Origin: Pyrrhoderma lamaoense
Taxonomy: Eukaryota > Basidiomycota > Agaricomycetes > Hymenochaetales > Hymenochaetaceae
Assembly: GCA_002794735.1 (NCBI GenBank)
Contig: NBAZ01000025.1
Coordinates: 62,001 to 126,000, forward strand
Direction: 5' to 3'
DNA: 64,000 nucleotides
Notes under the pieces: generated by a model
Told to the model about the DNA's origin: nothing
The model's database searches: none
Seen by the model: only the letters and a program-made list of their open reading frames with translations
Made by a program: the position numbers and the translations under genes
Shown: positions 50,495-61,950 of the stretch, one piece after another
Layout: each line of letters begins with the position of its first letter
Position numbering within the stretch: position 1 is the first letter of the stretch

Positions 50495-53400
50495 ATGAGC
50501 ATTTCAATGAGTACGAAGGACGTTGAATTGTCCCATGATGTTATATTGTCTATTGAGCGTATCTTGCAAGTTGAAAATGCGCCTTATTCTGATTCTTTGG
50601 ACACACTCTCGTCCCAGTTTAATCCCGTTCCAACATTAAACGGGCTCTTCCCAGATGGTCTGAAGTTTCTCTAGATATGGACCAAATTATATGGCTCAAC
50701 ATTTGTAATATAGAGGACTCTCTTAATGAATCTGATATCATACAATCGCGACTAGAACAGGATATATCCAATCTTGACATTGAAGTAAACTCGTTACGTG
50801 AAGAGTTGAAACAAAATCAAGATCCTCAAAAGATGCAGCACATCCAGGAGATGATTTCCGTATGCATGGTTTATGAGTAACATAATCTATAGATACTGAT
50901 ACTAATATACTTGCTGATCTTCTAGGAACTTATGGGACAAATGTCTCGAATACGAGAACAGGCTACCGAATCTGAAGCAGTTGTACGCAATATAACGAAG
51001 GACATCCAAGCTCTTGATACAGCGAAGAAGAATCTGATAACGAGTCTTACGACGTTGAAAAGACTCCAGATGCTTGGTACCCAGTCAGACTTCTGTAGAG
51101 CTTCTTTCTGAATAACGGGTTAATTGTCTAGCAAATGCATTAAGTCAACTCGAAGAGCTGGTCAAGAATAAAAAATACGCAGAGATTTCGCAAACACTTG
51201 CTGTATGTACTTCATCCAAGAAAAGATTACTACATTATACTGACGTCAACTATAAAAAGGCTGTCAAAGAATTATCGGCTCCTTTCAAGTCATATATCTC
51301 AATACCACGTATAGCACTGCAGTGGGCACGCATCCAAACCATTCAAGGGGAACTAAGATCAAAACTCGATCGAGACTTTGATGCATTGTACGATCCTATC
51401 ACTACTTGCTATTTAATGGTGTTAATGATCTCAAAGCTTCCTTCAAGACCCGGCGAACCCAATAAAACCGTCAGTTGTAACCGACGCTTGTCTTGTAGTC
51501 GATGTCATCGGAGAAGACTTCCGAACACAATTAGTTGAACGTTACTGTGCGATAGAACTTAAGGAATACCGTCGTATATTCCGAGTAACCGATGAGGCAG
51601 GTCAACTAGACAACCTACCCCGTCGATTTGCTTTTTTCAGGAGAATTCTTTCTGTACACGACAATGAAAGATCAAGAATTTTCCCTCCAGAATGGCAAGT
51701 TGGGCAAAATATGTGCATAAAGTTCATCGACTTCACTCGGTGAGCAAAGATATACAGGTATTCCAGGGGCACTTTGCCCATTTAACTCCTATCTTTTCAG
51801 AGAAGATCTTTCTCGACTCCTTGAGAAATCTGGGAGTACCTTAAACGTCACGACACTAATGCAGTCCCTACAACAAGCCCTTGATTTCGAAGCGTATATC
51901 AGCAAGAAATATGCTACACCAGTGAGGAACCACTCACTTTAAATTGACTTTATTCTCATGCTAACGTTTCTCTAGTTACCTGATCTTCTTAGACTGTCGG
52001 CAACAGGCACGTCGAGGCATGCCAACTCCCTAGCGTTTGCATTTGAACCTCACATGGGCATCTTTATTGACGCACAAAATAAGTGGGTTGGCATGTAGCT
52101 CATTGTACTCCTGAAACCTATAACTCAAGTTTGTCCAGGGTCCTTACTGATATGCTCAGCGTCCACCGGGGGAAAAAGCCGAGAAGTTCATTAGAAGCAA
52201 CAACCACAAATGAGGACTCGTCATCACCGGCTGTTGTGCTACCTTCGTCAACTGAGTTGTTTTATTTTTACGGGCAAATTTTTGAACAATGTTCAAAACT
52301 ATTCACTGGGAAGCCGTTGCTTGATCTCACTAATTTGATGAAAAAGTGGCTCAAAATATATGCAGGTATGTTGGTATCTCTTGGGGAAGTACTTCTTCTC
52401 AAAACCAATGATTTACTTCCATAACAGAGGAAGTCCTATTGATAAAACTCAAGAAGTAAGCTCGTCATCTCATTAGAACAGATTATTACAGACATCCGCT
52501 GACGTAATGCTCATTGAAAGACCAACGAATCAAGCCAGACGGTCGGTCGACGTGCGATTTGATATCCAGGAAATTAAGAATGCTTGCTTGTTAATCAACA
52601 CAGCCGAATATTGCCAAATAACGGCCTCGGACGTAAGTTCATCTCCTAGGATATATAGCTTCGAAGTTTATCAAGTTTCCTAGCTCGAAGATAGGATCAA
52701 GGAAGTGATCAACAATGAATACAAAGATAATGTATCATTCCAGTCTGAGCGTGATATCTTCATTGGGTAAGAACTCAAGCGATACGAGACTTGTACCCTA
52801 TACTGACACATATCATGGTAGTGTTATCTCTTCTGCAATTCACGTCCAGTTACGGGAACTTGAAGCTGCAGTTGACCCATCATTCGACATTATAACCAAA
52901 ACGTCATGGAGTTCTCTCGCTAACGTCAGCGGGCCTTCATCTTACGTCGCTGAACTTGTGAAGGCGATTGAGCACGTTGTAGAGGTAATCAACCCATTAG
53001 TAGAGCAAAAGAAGTATCTCCGAAATTTCTATGACAAAGCGGCCAGGCAAGTATGCCCATGAAAAGGCGTTATCTAGCGCTCATCACTGAACTTGCTACC
53101 CTCACTATGTAGTTTAATTCTTGGGCGTTTCACCAATGCACTCGTCAAAAGTCGCCCACTAAAGGACGTTGGTGCGGAACAGGTAACTAGACATGTTGTT
53201 TAGTCTTAGCGACACTAGTCTAACATGATGGCGCTTGTATGTATAGCTTCTACTTGACCTTCAGGAAATTAGGTCATGTCTTCTGAAACTACCTGGGGAA
53301 ACGTCTACAACCTCCATGTGAGTGGTCAACTTCTCTGGCTTTAATGCAACCCCCCGACCTGATTCCGTGATCTAGATTCGGAAGAAGTGTTACGAAGAGT

Positions 53401-54058
53401 ACCACGAGATTAGAGACTCTATTGAAAGCTATCATTCCACCAGAGGTAATTTTCGGTTCTGAAAACGTCTCTTCACACAGGTTTATAGACCCTTTCAACT
53501 TACAGGATCCCGCAGAGGGTTTCATCCTCAACTATACACTTCTAGTCGGAGATGCATCCTTTTCTAACTTCCAAAAGGTATAGCTCAAATACTCCCTATA
53601 ATGAAATGAATCTACAACTAATCCCACCTCGTCACACTAAAATCATATCTACAAACTAGATACTAGACCTCAAGGGTACCCCTCGATCCAAGCAAAATGA
53701 CCTCCTTGATTCCTTTGTCACTATCACAAGTACAAAGCCCGAGCTCGAGGGTACCTCCTTCCTTTCATCCCTTGATATGGACCCCCCTTCTTCTCAGCAC
53801 CTGGCCACACTCATTAGCCCCACAGGGAGCCGGGTCAATTTACCTGGACTCCTCTCTAGTGCAGCAAGTGGTTCAGCCACCGGCGCAGCGGAAGGAATTT
53901 TCAGTGCACTAGCTTCTCCTCCACTTAGCGGGCCGCCGACTGGATCTGATGGCTCTTCCAAAGCCGGCGATGCAGGTCAGAGGCGAACGGGCGAAGTCTT
54001 CTCAGATTTAAGAAGGTTTGTGAGTTTTGGGCTGCGGAGAGAAACTGCACCGCCGTAA
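50495..54058 (+). CDS. VPS53: Vps53, GARP/EARP tethering complex subunit
   Basis: Tethers endosome-derived vesicles at the trans-Golgi. At least fifteen exons; start MSISMSTKDVEL with the second exon beginning EDSLNESDIIQSRLEQD at about 50713. Long coiled coil (SLREELKQNQDPQKMQHIQE, RIREQATESEAVVRN), then VNALSQLEE-like region ANALSQLEELVKNKKYAEIS and APFKSYISIPRIALQWARIQ, diagnostic for Vps53. Middle AFEPHMGIFIDAQNKVLTDM and AACLLINTAEYCQ-type helix ACLLINTAEYCQITA. The C terminus ends RRFVSFGLRRETAPP. One intron (53047-53112) is of GC-AG type. The junction near 52450-52490 can be read with a 26-nt intron in frame, or a 36-nt intron plus a missing base. Otherwise intact over 3.5 kb. Confidence 0.93.
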
Positions 54059-54661
54059 TGATATTGTGCATCTCGCTATTTTGGTAAATTATACTGTCAA
54101 TACTATACCTACGCTACTATAATAATCGAATAGGGGCTACTACTTGATATGAGAGAAGTCGTATTGGTCTGCTGGGGCTCGTGTAGCAAGAATGTATGTA
54201 AAGATAGTGTGATATGATAGAAAGCAGGCGCATAAAGCTGAAAGGTGATATATCTGAGAAAGAAAAAACAAGCAATTGCGTTTACATCCATAAAAAAAAT
54301 CCCATATGTGAGGAGATAGAATAGGAAAGAAAAGAACATGCGACTAATAGTACAAAAATGTAGTGATGGTAGTGGCCAAGAAGAAACCAAAAAAGCACAA
54401 AGTCAAAGAGAACGAATGAGAAAAATCAAAAAGCACCATATGCATGAGAGTTCCTCCGGAGAAAAGGTGGACGCGAGAAGGTCACAAATAAAAGTACAGT
54501 TGCAATCACAACGGAGCTAGCGTCCATCTAATCGTACTAAAATAGACTGAATTGAGAAATGAAAAAAGGAAACATTGGTTGATAAAAATGAGAAAACAGG
54601 GAAAAATAGGAACGAACACGGGGAGAAAGATAGATATCTCCACATCACTCTCCCCCGCTCA
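54059..54661. other. Intergenic, convergent 3' flanks
   Basis: About 600 bp of purine-rich plus-strand sequence between the Vps53 and glycoprotein stops. No gene recognised. Confidence 0.5.
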
Positions 54662-57600
54662 TTATCGGCTTGCGTTTGAATTACGTCCGAAGTTTACAAA
54701 TGGCAAAGGCAGTGCTGCTCTCAGTCTACTTCCCGGTGACCGGATAGTCGGTTGCTCAGAGTTCGCGGGAGAGTTCGAGTGTTCGGCCTGGGTGCTGCCA
54801 CCGATGCTAGCCTGAGATTCAATTGCCTGAGCACGAACCTCCGCGAGTCGCCGCCCGAATGAAGTCTGTGCTATATACGGCCGTCGTTGATCAGACAAAC
54901 TTAAGGTTGGTTCACTCATTTGTCTCATGTGATTTGACCTTGCAACATAGTCTGGTGAACGAACAACCGGTGTAAATGCATACGAATGAGGAGTCCCAGG
55001 TAGTGGGGGATGACGAGGCAAGAAGCGACCACTTTGTCCACTCTGCCCGTCCGGTGACGACTCGTCGTCATCTGCTCTAAAATTGATATCAGAGACAGAC
55101 ATAGGTAATGAATCGGTGGGGGAGATTGGTGATGCAGCTGCCAAGTCAGGGAAATTCATAGAGAACGGGTGTCGCATTGAATCCAATGTATCAGTATTGT
55201 CAACTGCTGTTGACGGTACAAGCTGCGATTGCCGAGATTCCCGCAAGGGTTGTTGAGGTGGATCAACAGATAGTGAGAGTGTCCACATCCCTGTAGAAGC
55301 GGATTGACTTTGGCCACTAGAACCAGATGATTCCTGTGGAGGACGAGCATCATTCCCATTAGAACTTTGTGTAATCGACCTGTTTGATTCAGAACGTCGG
55401 TGGGAACGAGAGCGGGAAGACCCTCGGCGTGAGGCTGCCCCTGAAGATGCGAAATCCAAGAAAGACACCAGCATGTCTCTGGCATGTGCACCTAGGGAAC
55501 TCGAGTTCGCAATACGAGGCTATGAAATGATCATACGTTAGAAATCAAAACACTTTCGCTAACTTAATATTAATATGTAATTGAACAACATACTTGTTCA
55601 AGATGTACATTCCGAGCTTGGCGCTGCTTTTCAAAGTCGACCTCAAACGGCGAAGAATGCGGAATATCCAGAAACGAGCCCCCGTGTGTAATAGTGCTAC
55701 TACCTCGACTTCGACTATCCCTTAGGTGTGCAGTTTGAAGCACGCTTACGGGAGCGTAGCCGCGGACTGGCCTCGGAGATACAATATGAATACCTGGGAC
55801 AGGGGACGTCTGTGTTTGACGTGCAATTTCAGATTTTGGGCGAGTCCCGTTACTGTACCACCCAGACCAACGGCTAAGTGTTAAGCTGCGGTGCCTCAAG
55901 GGACGCCTCCGAGGAATGTCTACAGGTCCTTGGGGAAGATTATCAAAGGATGGCATACTTGTAATACTCTCTTCTTTTTCCTGTATCCGCCCCAAACCGA
56001 ATCCCGAGTCAGTCTCTAAACTCACTTCTTCGGACCGAGCATTTTCTAAGTAATGTTCGTCGATAGCACGACTAGGTGGCGGAGCTATGATACCGCTGGA
56101 TGGAGATTGACGTGCTCTTCTACTAAACCACATTTTATTGATAATGTTATTTGCCGTTTTTCTCCCCAGAGGCTCGTTACTGGTGCTCATGTCCCTCGAA
56201 TGAGTATGAGTTTGGCTTCTCCTTCGCTTTCTAATATATATCCAGAGCAAAATAATGATACCCAGAAGAAAGAGGAAGGCAAGAGAAGATGCGACAGCAA
56301 TTCCTGCTACAGCTCCGCGTGAAAAAGTAGCTGACTCGACAGCTGAAGTTGAAGTAGGGGCACTAGCAGCCATAGAACGTGTTAGTAAGTATACATAGGA
56401 CAGTAGAGCAAAAACGTAGGAGAGGGGGAAACGAGAAAGAAAGTAAACGGAAGTTAAATTGGAGGGGAATGTGTCAAGTTATTTACAATGCGCGAAGACG
56501 GAGCTTCGAGGCTAAATAAGACCAAGAAGATCCCTCTCCGACTTCTAAAGCGCCTTTTTTTCCCTTCAAGTATAAAGGCCTCTGTGTTTGAGAGAAGCCG
56601 ACCTATCCTATACCGGACCACAGGTACCATAAAAGGCAATAAACATCAAGGGACGGATTTTTGTATCAGGCTTGATAAACCTTTTTGGCACGGTACAAAG
56701 AAATTCAAGCCCCAAAAGGAATAGGTCACAAAGCCTACTAATTTCCACCGAATGATATTAAGTGGTGTAAAATCGTACCTTTCCCCGCCATCTAAGACAG
56801 TAATATTCATTCCTTGTATTGCTAATGTTTTGTTTTCCAAGTTCGTGACAGTTAATGTATACGTCCTATCTCTATCGAGACTCGTGGCATAAAATAGCGT
56901 CGTATATGCAAGAAACAAAGATTCTCCTGATAATTGCTGATTTAATTCAATCGCTGGATCAGAGTCTGACTTCAGGGTCACATTAAACAATCCGGATGTT
57001 GCGTTCGTCAAGCCACCTAGTTCTACAGAAGATCCTATTTGATTCAGGAGCCCATAAAGCGCGATTAGTGGTGAAACAGTATACCGCCGAATTGAGTACA
57101 AAAATGATAAATACCATTAGAAAACGTGAACTGAGCCTATTTTTTCAATGATAATCAATGATTAAAGAAAAGAAGTGCAACAAAATTGAATAAGTACGTA
57201 CGGTATCCCCAGCTGTCTTTGTTATATGACAGCTATGGTCGACATCAGGAATTAGGGTGGAATCATTCACGAATGTCCAGGAGCCAGTAAATTGCATTTC
57301 TGTATCATTAATTATCTCAGTCGTGATATCGGCGCTGAAAGTTAGGCAGATCAGATCATTTCGTCGGTCTCTCCCGAGCTTAACGGAGTAAGCGGAGGAA
57401 TAGAGATCTTACTTTATGATGTCTGTTGACACGGTAACCACGGCCCGATCAAAGATAACCAACGCATCTGCATTGTCTTCATCTGATATTTCAGCGTTAA
57501 AAGTGAGTGTATGTTCCTGTTGTTTAAGCTCTGTAATGGACGCTAAGAGCTCTGTCGTAGAATTGGTCGTATTGAGTGATTGGGTGTTAACAAATGAGGT

Positions 57601-58173
57601 AGGCTCCTGATCATCAACGACGACAGTGAATCCGGATTGGTTGATTAAACCGTAAATATGTATGGCCGTTCCTAAGGAATAAATATCGGTTAGTAAGTGC
57701 TTCTGGATGAGTTTGGGTAGACAAAGGCGATCCCGATGATCTGAAATCAGAATCAATGGTATACATTGCGACCGGTTTTTTATATATGCACCATATGCAT
57801 TTAGCAAAGGTTAAACGTCTCTACAGGTGACATGCGAGATCGCAAGCATATAAATTGAAAGCTACAAGCGAGTCGGCATAGCGGCCAGGTGTATGGATGG
57901 GGCGTAACTAGAGAAAGGACTTGAGCTATGGAGAGTCTAGGACTTGCCTGTAAACCCTATCGTGAAGGATGCCCCGCTTTTGCTTGTAATATGCAAGCTC
58001 TCATTTCGGAAACCGATTTCCCCAGGAAACGCATTGGCGGAATCATTATAGTATTGGTTCCAACCTAAGGAAAGGTCGGGATTCAAAGAGGAATCGGTGA
58101 GAGTAGAAGGAGAAAAGGCAATTTGAGGTGAAGTATCGTCGATAGTGATATTGTATGTTATGGTTTGAGCCAT
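54662..58173 (-). CDS. Single-pass membrane glycoprotein, Agaricomycete-type ectodomain
   Basis: I recognise a pattern common in Agaricomycetes but no named family. Extracellular modules: one beginning ITYNITIDDTSPQIAFSPST; IHIYGLINQSGFTVVVDDQE; IALYGLLNQIGSSVELGGLT, repeated beta-rich units with many N-glycosylation sites. A Thr/Ser stalk leads to the membrane helix GIAVASSLAFLFLLGIIILL and RKRRRS stop-transfer. The cytoplasmic tail is long, disordered and Ser/Arg-rich, ending NFGRNSNASR. Last two exons: about 55602-56350 and 54662-55500. The first junction (57672-57947) is a GC-AG intron. The 5' start is uncertain: the ATG of MAQTITYN (58173) leaves out the upstream hydrophobic VRVLVLLAPVLP that looks like a signal peptide, with no in-frame ATG above it. 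The junction near 57040-57100 lacks an AG acceptor. Confidence 0.68.
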
Positions 58174-58871
58174 GGGTAATACAGGAGCGAGGAGAACAAG
58201 CACTCGCACTTGAAGATGGTCATGAAGGAGCTGAGAGAAAAAGGAGGAGAAACGAGGAGCCACGAGAGAAAGATGTGTATTAACTCGACCCCAAGAAGGT
58301 AATGAGGTAATGTGCTCTTGCGTCGGCGGCACAGTAGCAGGGGAAGAAGCAGATGTATGAGAGATCAGATTATAATTTTTTTGAAATAAACGGCACTTGT
58401 CACAGTAGTATACACATGTTTTGGATTCATATCAAGCCGGGAAGAAAGTTAGTAAACATCAGGGAAGCTTGACTCGAGGCTTTATGCAGCTATCCAGGGC
58501 GATCACCATACAGTTGGACAGCCCAATAAGTCACTGAGACCCGAATTTGGACCCAGTCCAATGGAAGATAGAGCATGTCTATAGTGCTGAACGACGATGG
58601 AAAAACAGTTCCCGGCGCCGTTGTCGGTGAGAATGCATAGTGTCGTACAATTCTATTAGACATTTTGCATTACATGTACTTGTACTTGAGAACATACCCG
58701 CACACTGTGCCCCTGAAAAATGTACTCATCCAATGCGCGTCTGAGCGTATGGGATGAGAGTGTGTTTCTAGTTACCGAATAGCAGCGTACAAACACCGAT
58801 CATTTCTTCGAATTGCTATTTGTTTCCTTTTCGCACCGACCATCCGAGACATAAGTTGTACTCTAGCCAGT
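58174..58871. promoter_or_regulatory. Divergent promoter region, glycoprotein / chelatase-like gene
   Basis: About 700 bp between divergent starts; the left 160 bases are open in the glycoprotein frame and may belong to its first exon. No other gene seen. Confidence 0.4.
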
Positions 58872-60586
58872 ATGGTGTCGTATTATCAGACTATTCTCGC
58901 CAGAGCTCACTCCGCTAGTCCAGCTTTGGTCGCCGACGAGGCGCTCTTCCAGTCCTTACTCGTCGTTTTGGTCGCTAAGCAAAAACATCTTCTCGTTCGC
59001 ACCGCGGATGATGACATTCCCAGAGTAATGAAGCAGATCGTGAATGTAAGTCGTACACGATAGACCTAAAGCAGGGCTATCTTCGCCTTCGGTCTTTGTA
59101 GATGCTTGGATACATTGCGAGTATGATGTATGTTAAAGGACAAATTAAAGAAAGAAAAAAGCTTGCATTTTTTAAGCATCAGCTAGATACACAGTTCTTC
59201 GAATTTTAGAATTCAACATATGTGGAACACTGCATGAAATCAAACACTATACTAACATTGTTGCTGTGCAACCTTACAGATATTGTATACACTATTTACT
59301 TTATCTGTCGTAAGGCTTCGGCTGCGACAGTCGGACGATCTCACACCAGATGATTTCCTACGTTTGCTATTTCTGGATAACCCAATGGGTGGATTCGCAG
59401 TATCGCGGACAAGTTCGCGAAAGACTTTGTATGCGACTAATAACCAAACCACTAGCTTTCGTCGTTCAGTTTCGTATCCTATCCACGCTTTACACGATGC
59501 TGGATCTCAACCGCGTGGATTAGACGAAGATACCGCTTCTACCCCATCACAGTATGGGATTCTTTCCCCTACATTCAATGCCATGCAACGAGAGCGTAAA
59601 CATTTGTCTAGAATACAGACAGATCCCATTCCACTCTTACATAGTAGTACAGAATCAAACATACTCCCCCAGGCCCTTGTAATTTCTGGCCTTGAGTACA
59701 CGTCTGAAGAGGTCCAGAATGTCTTTCGGACTACGATATCTGGTCGGAAAATAACTTTAGGTCATCCAACAGACAAAACTGAGCAAAGGTCATCGTTCAT
59801 TCACGGTACGTGGATGCTTCCAGAAGACTTCTTCGTGGTATATGTCTGTTCATTACGGGACGATCGGGAACGTCCTCTACTTCATAAAAGCCTCGTGAGT
59901 TGGAGCTGAATCACAAGGTGAAACGTCCATTGAATTAGACGCTCCATCAGGTAGACAGATTTCCAATGAGTGTTGAGGCCTATCTACCCCCTGAATCAAT
60001 GACTTCAGATAGTCGATCGCGTCCAACAGGGAATGATGACCCTCACATAAATATACAAAGTTCCATCCTTTCTCAATTCGTAAGTTCCTCATGATTATTT
60101 GGCCGCCGGTCTATGATACAACCCTTTTGATGCGATATATCTGAATCCACTTTGAATGTTAAGGAACTCGCGGATCTCCGACTTTTAGCAAGTCCAGAGC
60201 ACACACATATCAACAGTAGAGCAGACTTATATCTTTCAGACCTCCTCAGCGCCGTTCGCCAACATCCGCACCTAGATGGCACGCTGATTACGGCTCGGTG
60301 CCGTGTTGATTCTGAAGATATCTTGCGTACTTGGCGTGCTTTGTTCGGCCCACCGCCACAGAGTCAAGAACACATGATTCCTTCAATCAATGTTACGGAT
60401 GAAGACGTCCGAAAGGTCTTCGTGAGAGCCGTGCATCATCGTATACGCGTGCTAGAGGGGCCAAGGAAGGAGATTTTAGCGAGTCTCATTTTCACAGCAG
60501 CAGCGGATTCTTCTAGTAAAGAAGAGTGGTTAGGAGGTAGAAGAACTGTGAAAGAGATTTTGAAAGAGATTATCGATAATGTTTAG
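58872..60586 (+). CDS. Mg-chelatase-like AAA-type protein of unknown role
   Basis: Exons 58872-59045, 59280-59894, 59951-60079 and 60164-60586, all in frame (about 446 residues). Start MVSYYQTILARAHSASPALV. The central part has LPQALVISGLEYTSEEVQNV, then WMLPEDFFVVYVCSLRDDRE, RPLLHKSLVDRFPMSV, similar to the ATPase lid side of fungal proteins annotated as magnesium chelatase; fungi make no chlorophyll, so the name reflects fold only. A Walker A motif is not visible, so it may be inactive. The C terminus has LYLSDLLSAVRQHPHLDGTL, VHHRIRVLEGPRKEILASLI and ends GRRTVKEILKEIIDNV. Convergent with Rpp21. Confidence 0.72.
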
Positions 60587-60803
60587 CCCTAGTTGATAAT
60601 TTATGGAGAAGTTTATCAGTTGATTATTTGCTAGACCAGACCCTCCGAAGACCTTGAAATTGTATATTCGCAGTCTCAAGAAGTAGCTTCGTCTGTGCTT
60701 CGTTCCGCACGTTCATTGCCAACAAACAATATATGATCTGGCCTTGTAGAGAACAGCGTGGGATATGGTTTAACGATTTTTCTCTGCCGAATTTTACGTC
60801 TCT

Positions 60804-61604
60804 TTAAATTTTTAATTTCCGCTTCTGGGTTAGCGAAGCATTGTCAGATTGTGCGTCCATAGGAATTCCGACATTCTCTGTATCCGCTGCTTGCTCCGCG
60901 GTATCATGGCTTCTCGATGCCTCAAGTGGTTTAAACTTTTGTTCTGCCAGGGGAGGTGCAGGTAGACGCCGGGAGGTAGAACAATTCATACAGATATAAT
61001 TAACAGCATGTCCGTGGGATGGTAAAGCTAAATAGTAAAAGTCAGATTTTTGAATGTATGAGTCTGAGTGAAGATAGTGTTTTAAAGCATGGTACCCACG
61101 TCGAATTCGGACTTTCGCCGTTACACCTGAGATGAGAACATTATTGCAACCAGAACACAAGGTGCGCTTGACCGATGGGTCCCTGAAGGAGGATCAAGAT
61201 GATTGAGTTTTTGTCAGAGAAAAATATGAGCAAAAATGCAAATACATTTTCACATTAGTTTTCTGACCGATAACCTTCATCGACTTCAAGTAACTGCGTG
61301 CTATATCTTGAGTTGTTGCCTTCCGTTTTCCAGGCCGTTCACACATGCCTTGGTTCTTTATGCTTCCCCCACCATCGTGTGGACTTCCGGGCTCTACTTT
61401 TTCACTAGGATCTGAGCTAGACTCTTTAGTCTCTAATTCAGATATTTCTTGCTTTGCAGGCTGGGAGACATGTTGAGGGTTGTATTGCGCATGAAGCACA
61501 TTCAAGTATGTGCTTGCTTGATAAAGGAAGTTGAGTCGTTGGATGATATCCCTGTTGGGTACGTTGCTAGGATTTGGACCGTCTACCTTGCTTTTCTTCC
61601 CCAT
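60804..61604 (-). CDS. RPR2: RNase P/MRP subunit Rpp21 (Rpr2)
   Basis: Zinc-binding protein subunit of RNase P, which cuts the 5' leader of pre-tRNA. Exons 61246-61604, 61100-61182 and 60804-61027; the second intron (72 nt) has no stop in frame, so retention would go unseen. Start MGKKSKVDGPNPSNVPNRDI; helical region RLNFLYQASTYLNVLHAQ; then basic DIARSYLKSMKVIGQKTNVK. Four zinc cysteines: TLCSGCNN and YICMNCST. The joined core VKRTLCSGCNNVLISG, AKVRIRPLPSHGHAVNYICM is diagnostic. The C-terminal tail is Glu/Ala-rich, ending QKRKLKI. The frame is intact. Confidence 0.88.
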
Positions 61605-61950
61605 TTTTATTTGTGGTTCAAGATAGCCTTCCAATATATATCAAAAATAGTGGAGTGGCGAAGACATTAGCGATTGTACAGAAAGTATGATCTTCATAGA
61701 ATATCGGACGTTGAAATTACACTCTCAGTAGCGAAATATGTTAGTGAAGGTGAGAATCCCCTACCCGATTTGTTTGTAAAATATTAATGACATATCACGA
61801 TTCTTTCTAAACTAAAGATACATATATGTCTATTATATTTGTTCTATGTTCGATAAAATTGCATTATAATGGCTAAAGTATCGCATGAAAGGCAGTTGTA
61901 TATATATCGAGTTGAAAGTCATGAGCGATCTAAGGAGTGTTAGGCACATA
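61605..61950. other. Spacer between Rpp21 and Rdh54
   Basis: About 350 bp, AT-rich; Rpp21 promoter and Rdh54 3' UTR. No gene seen. Confidence 0.5.
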
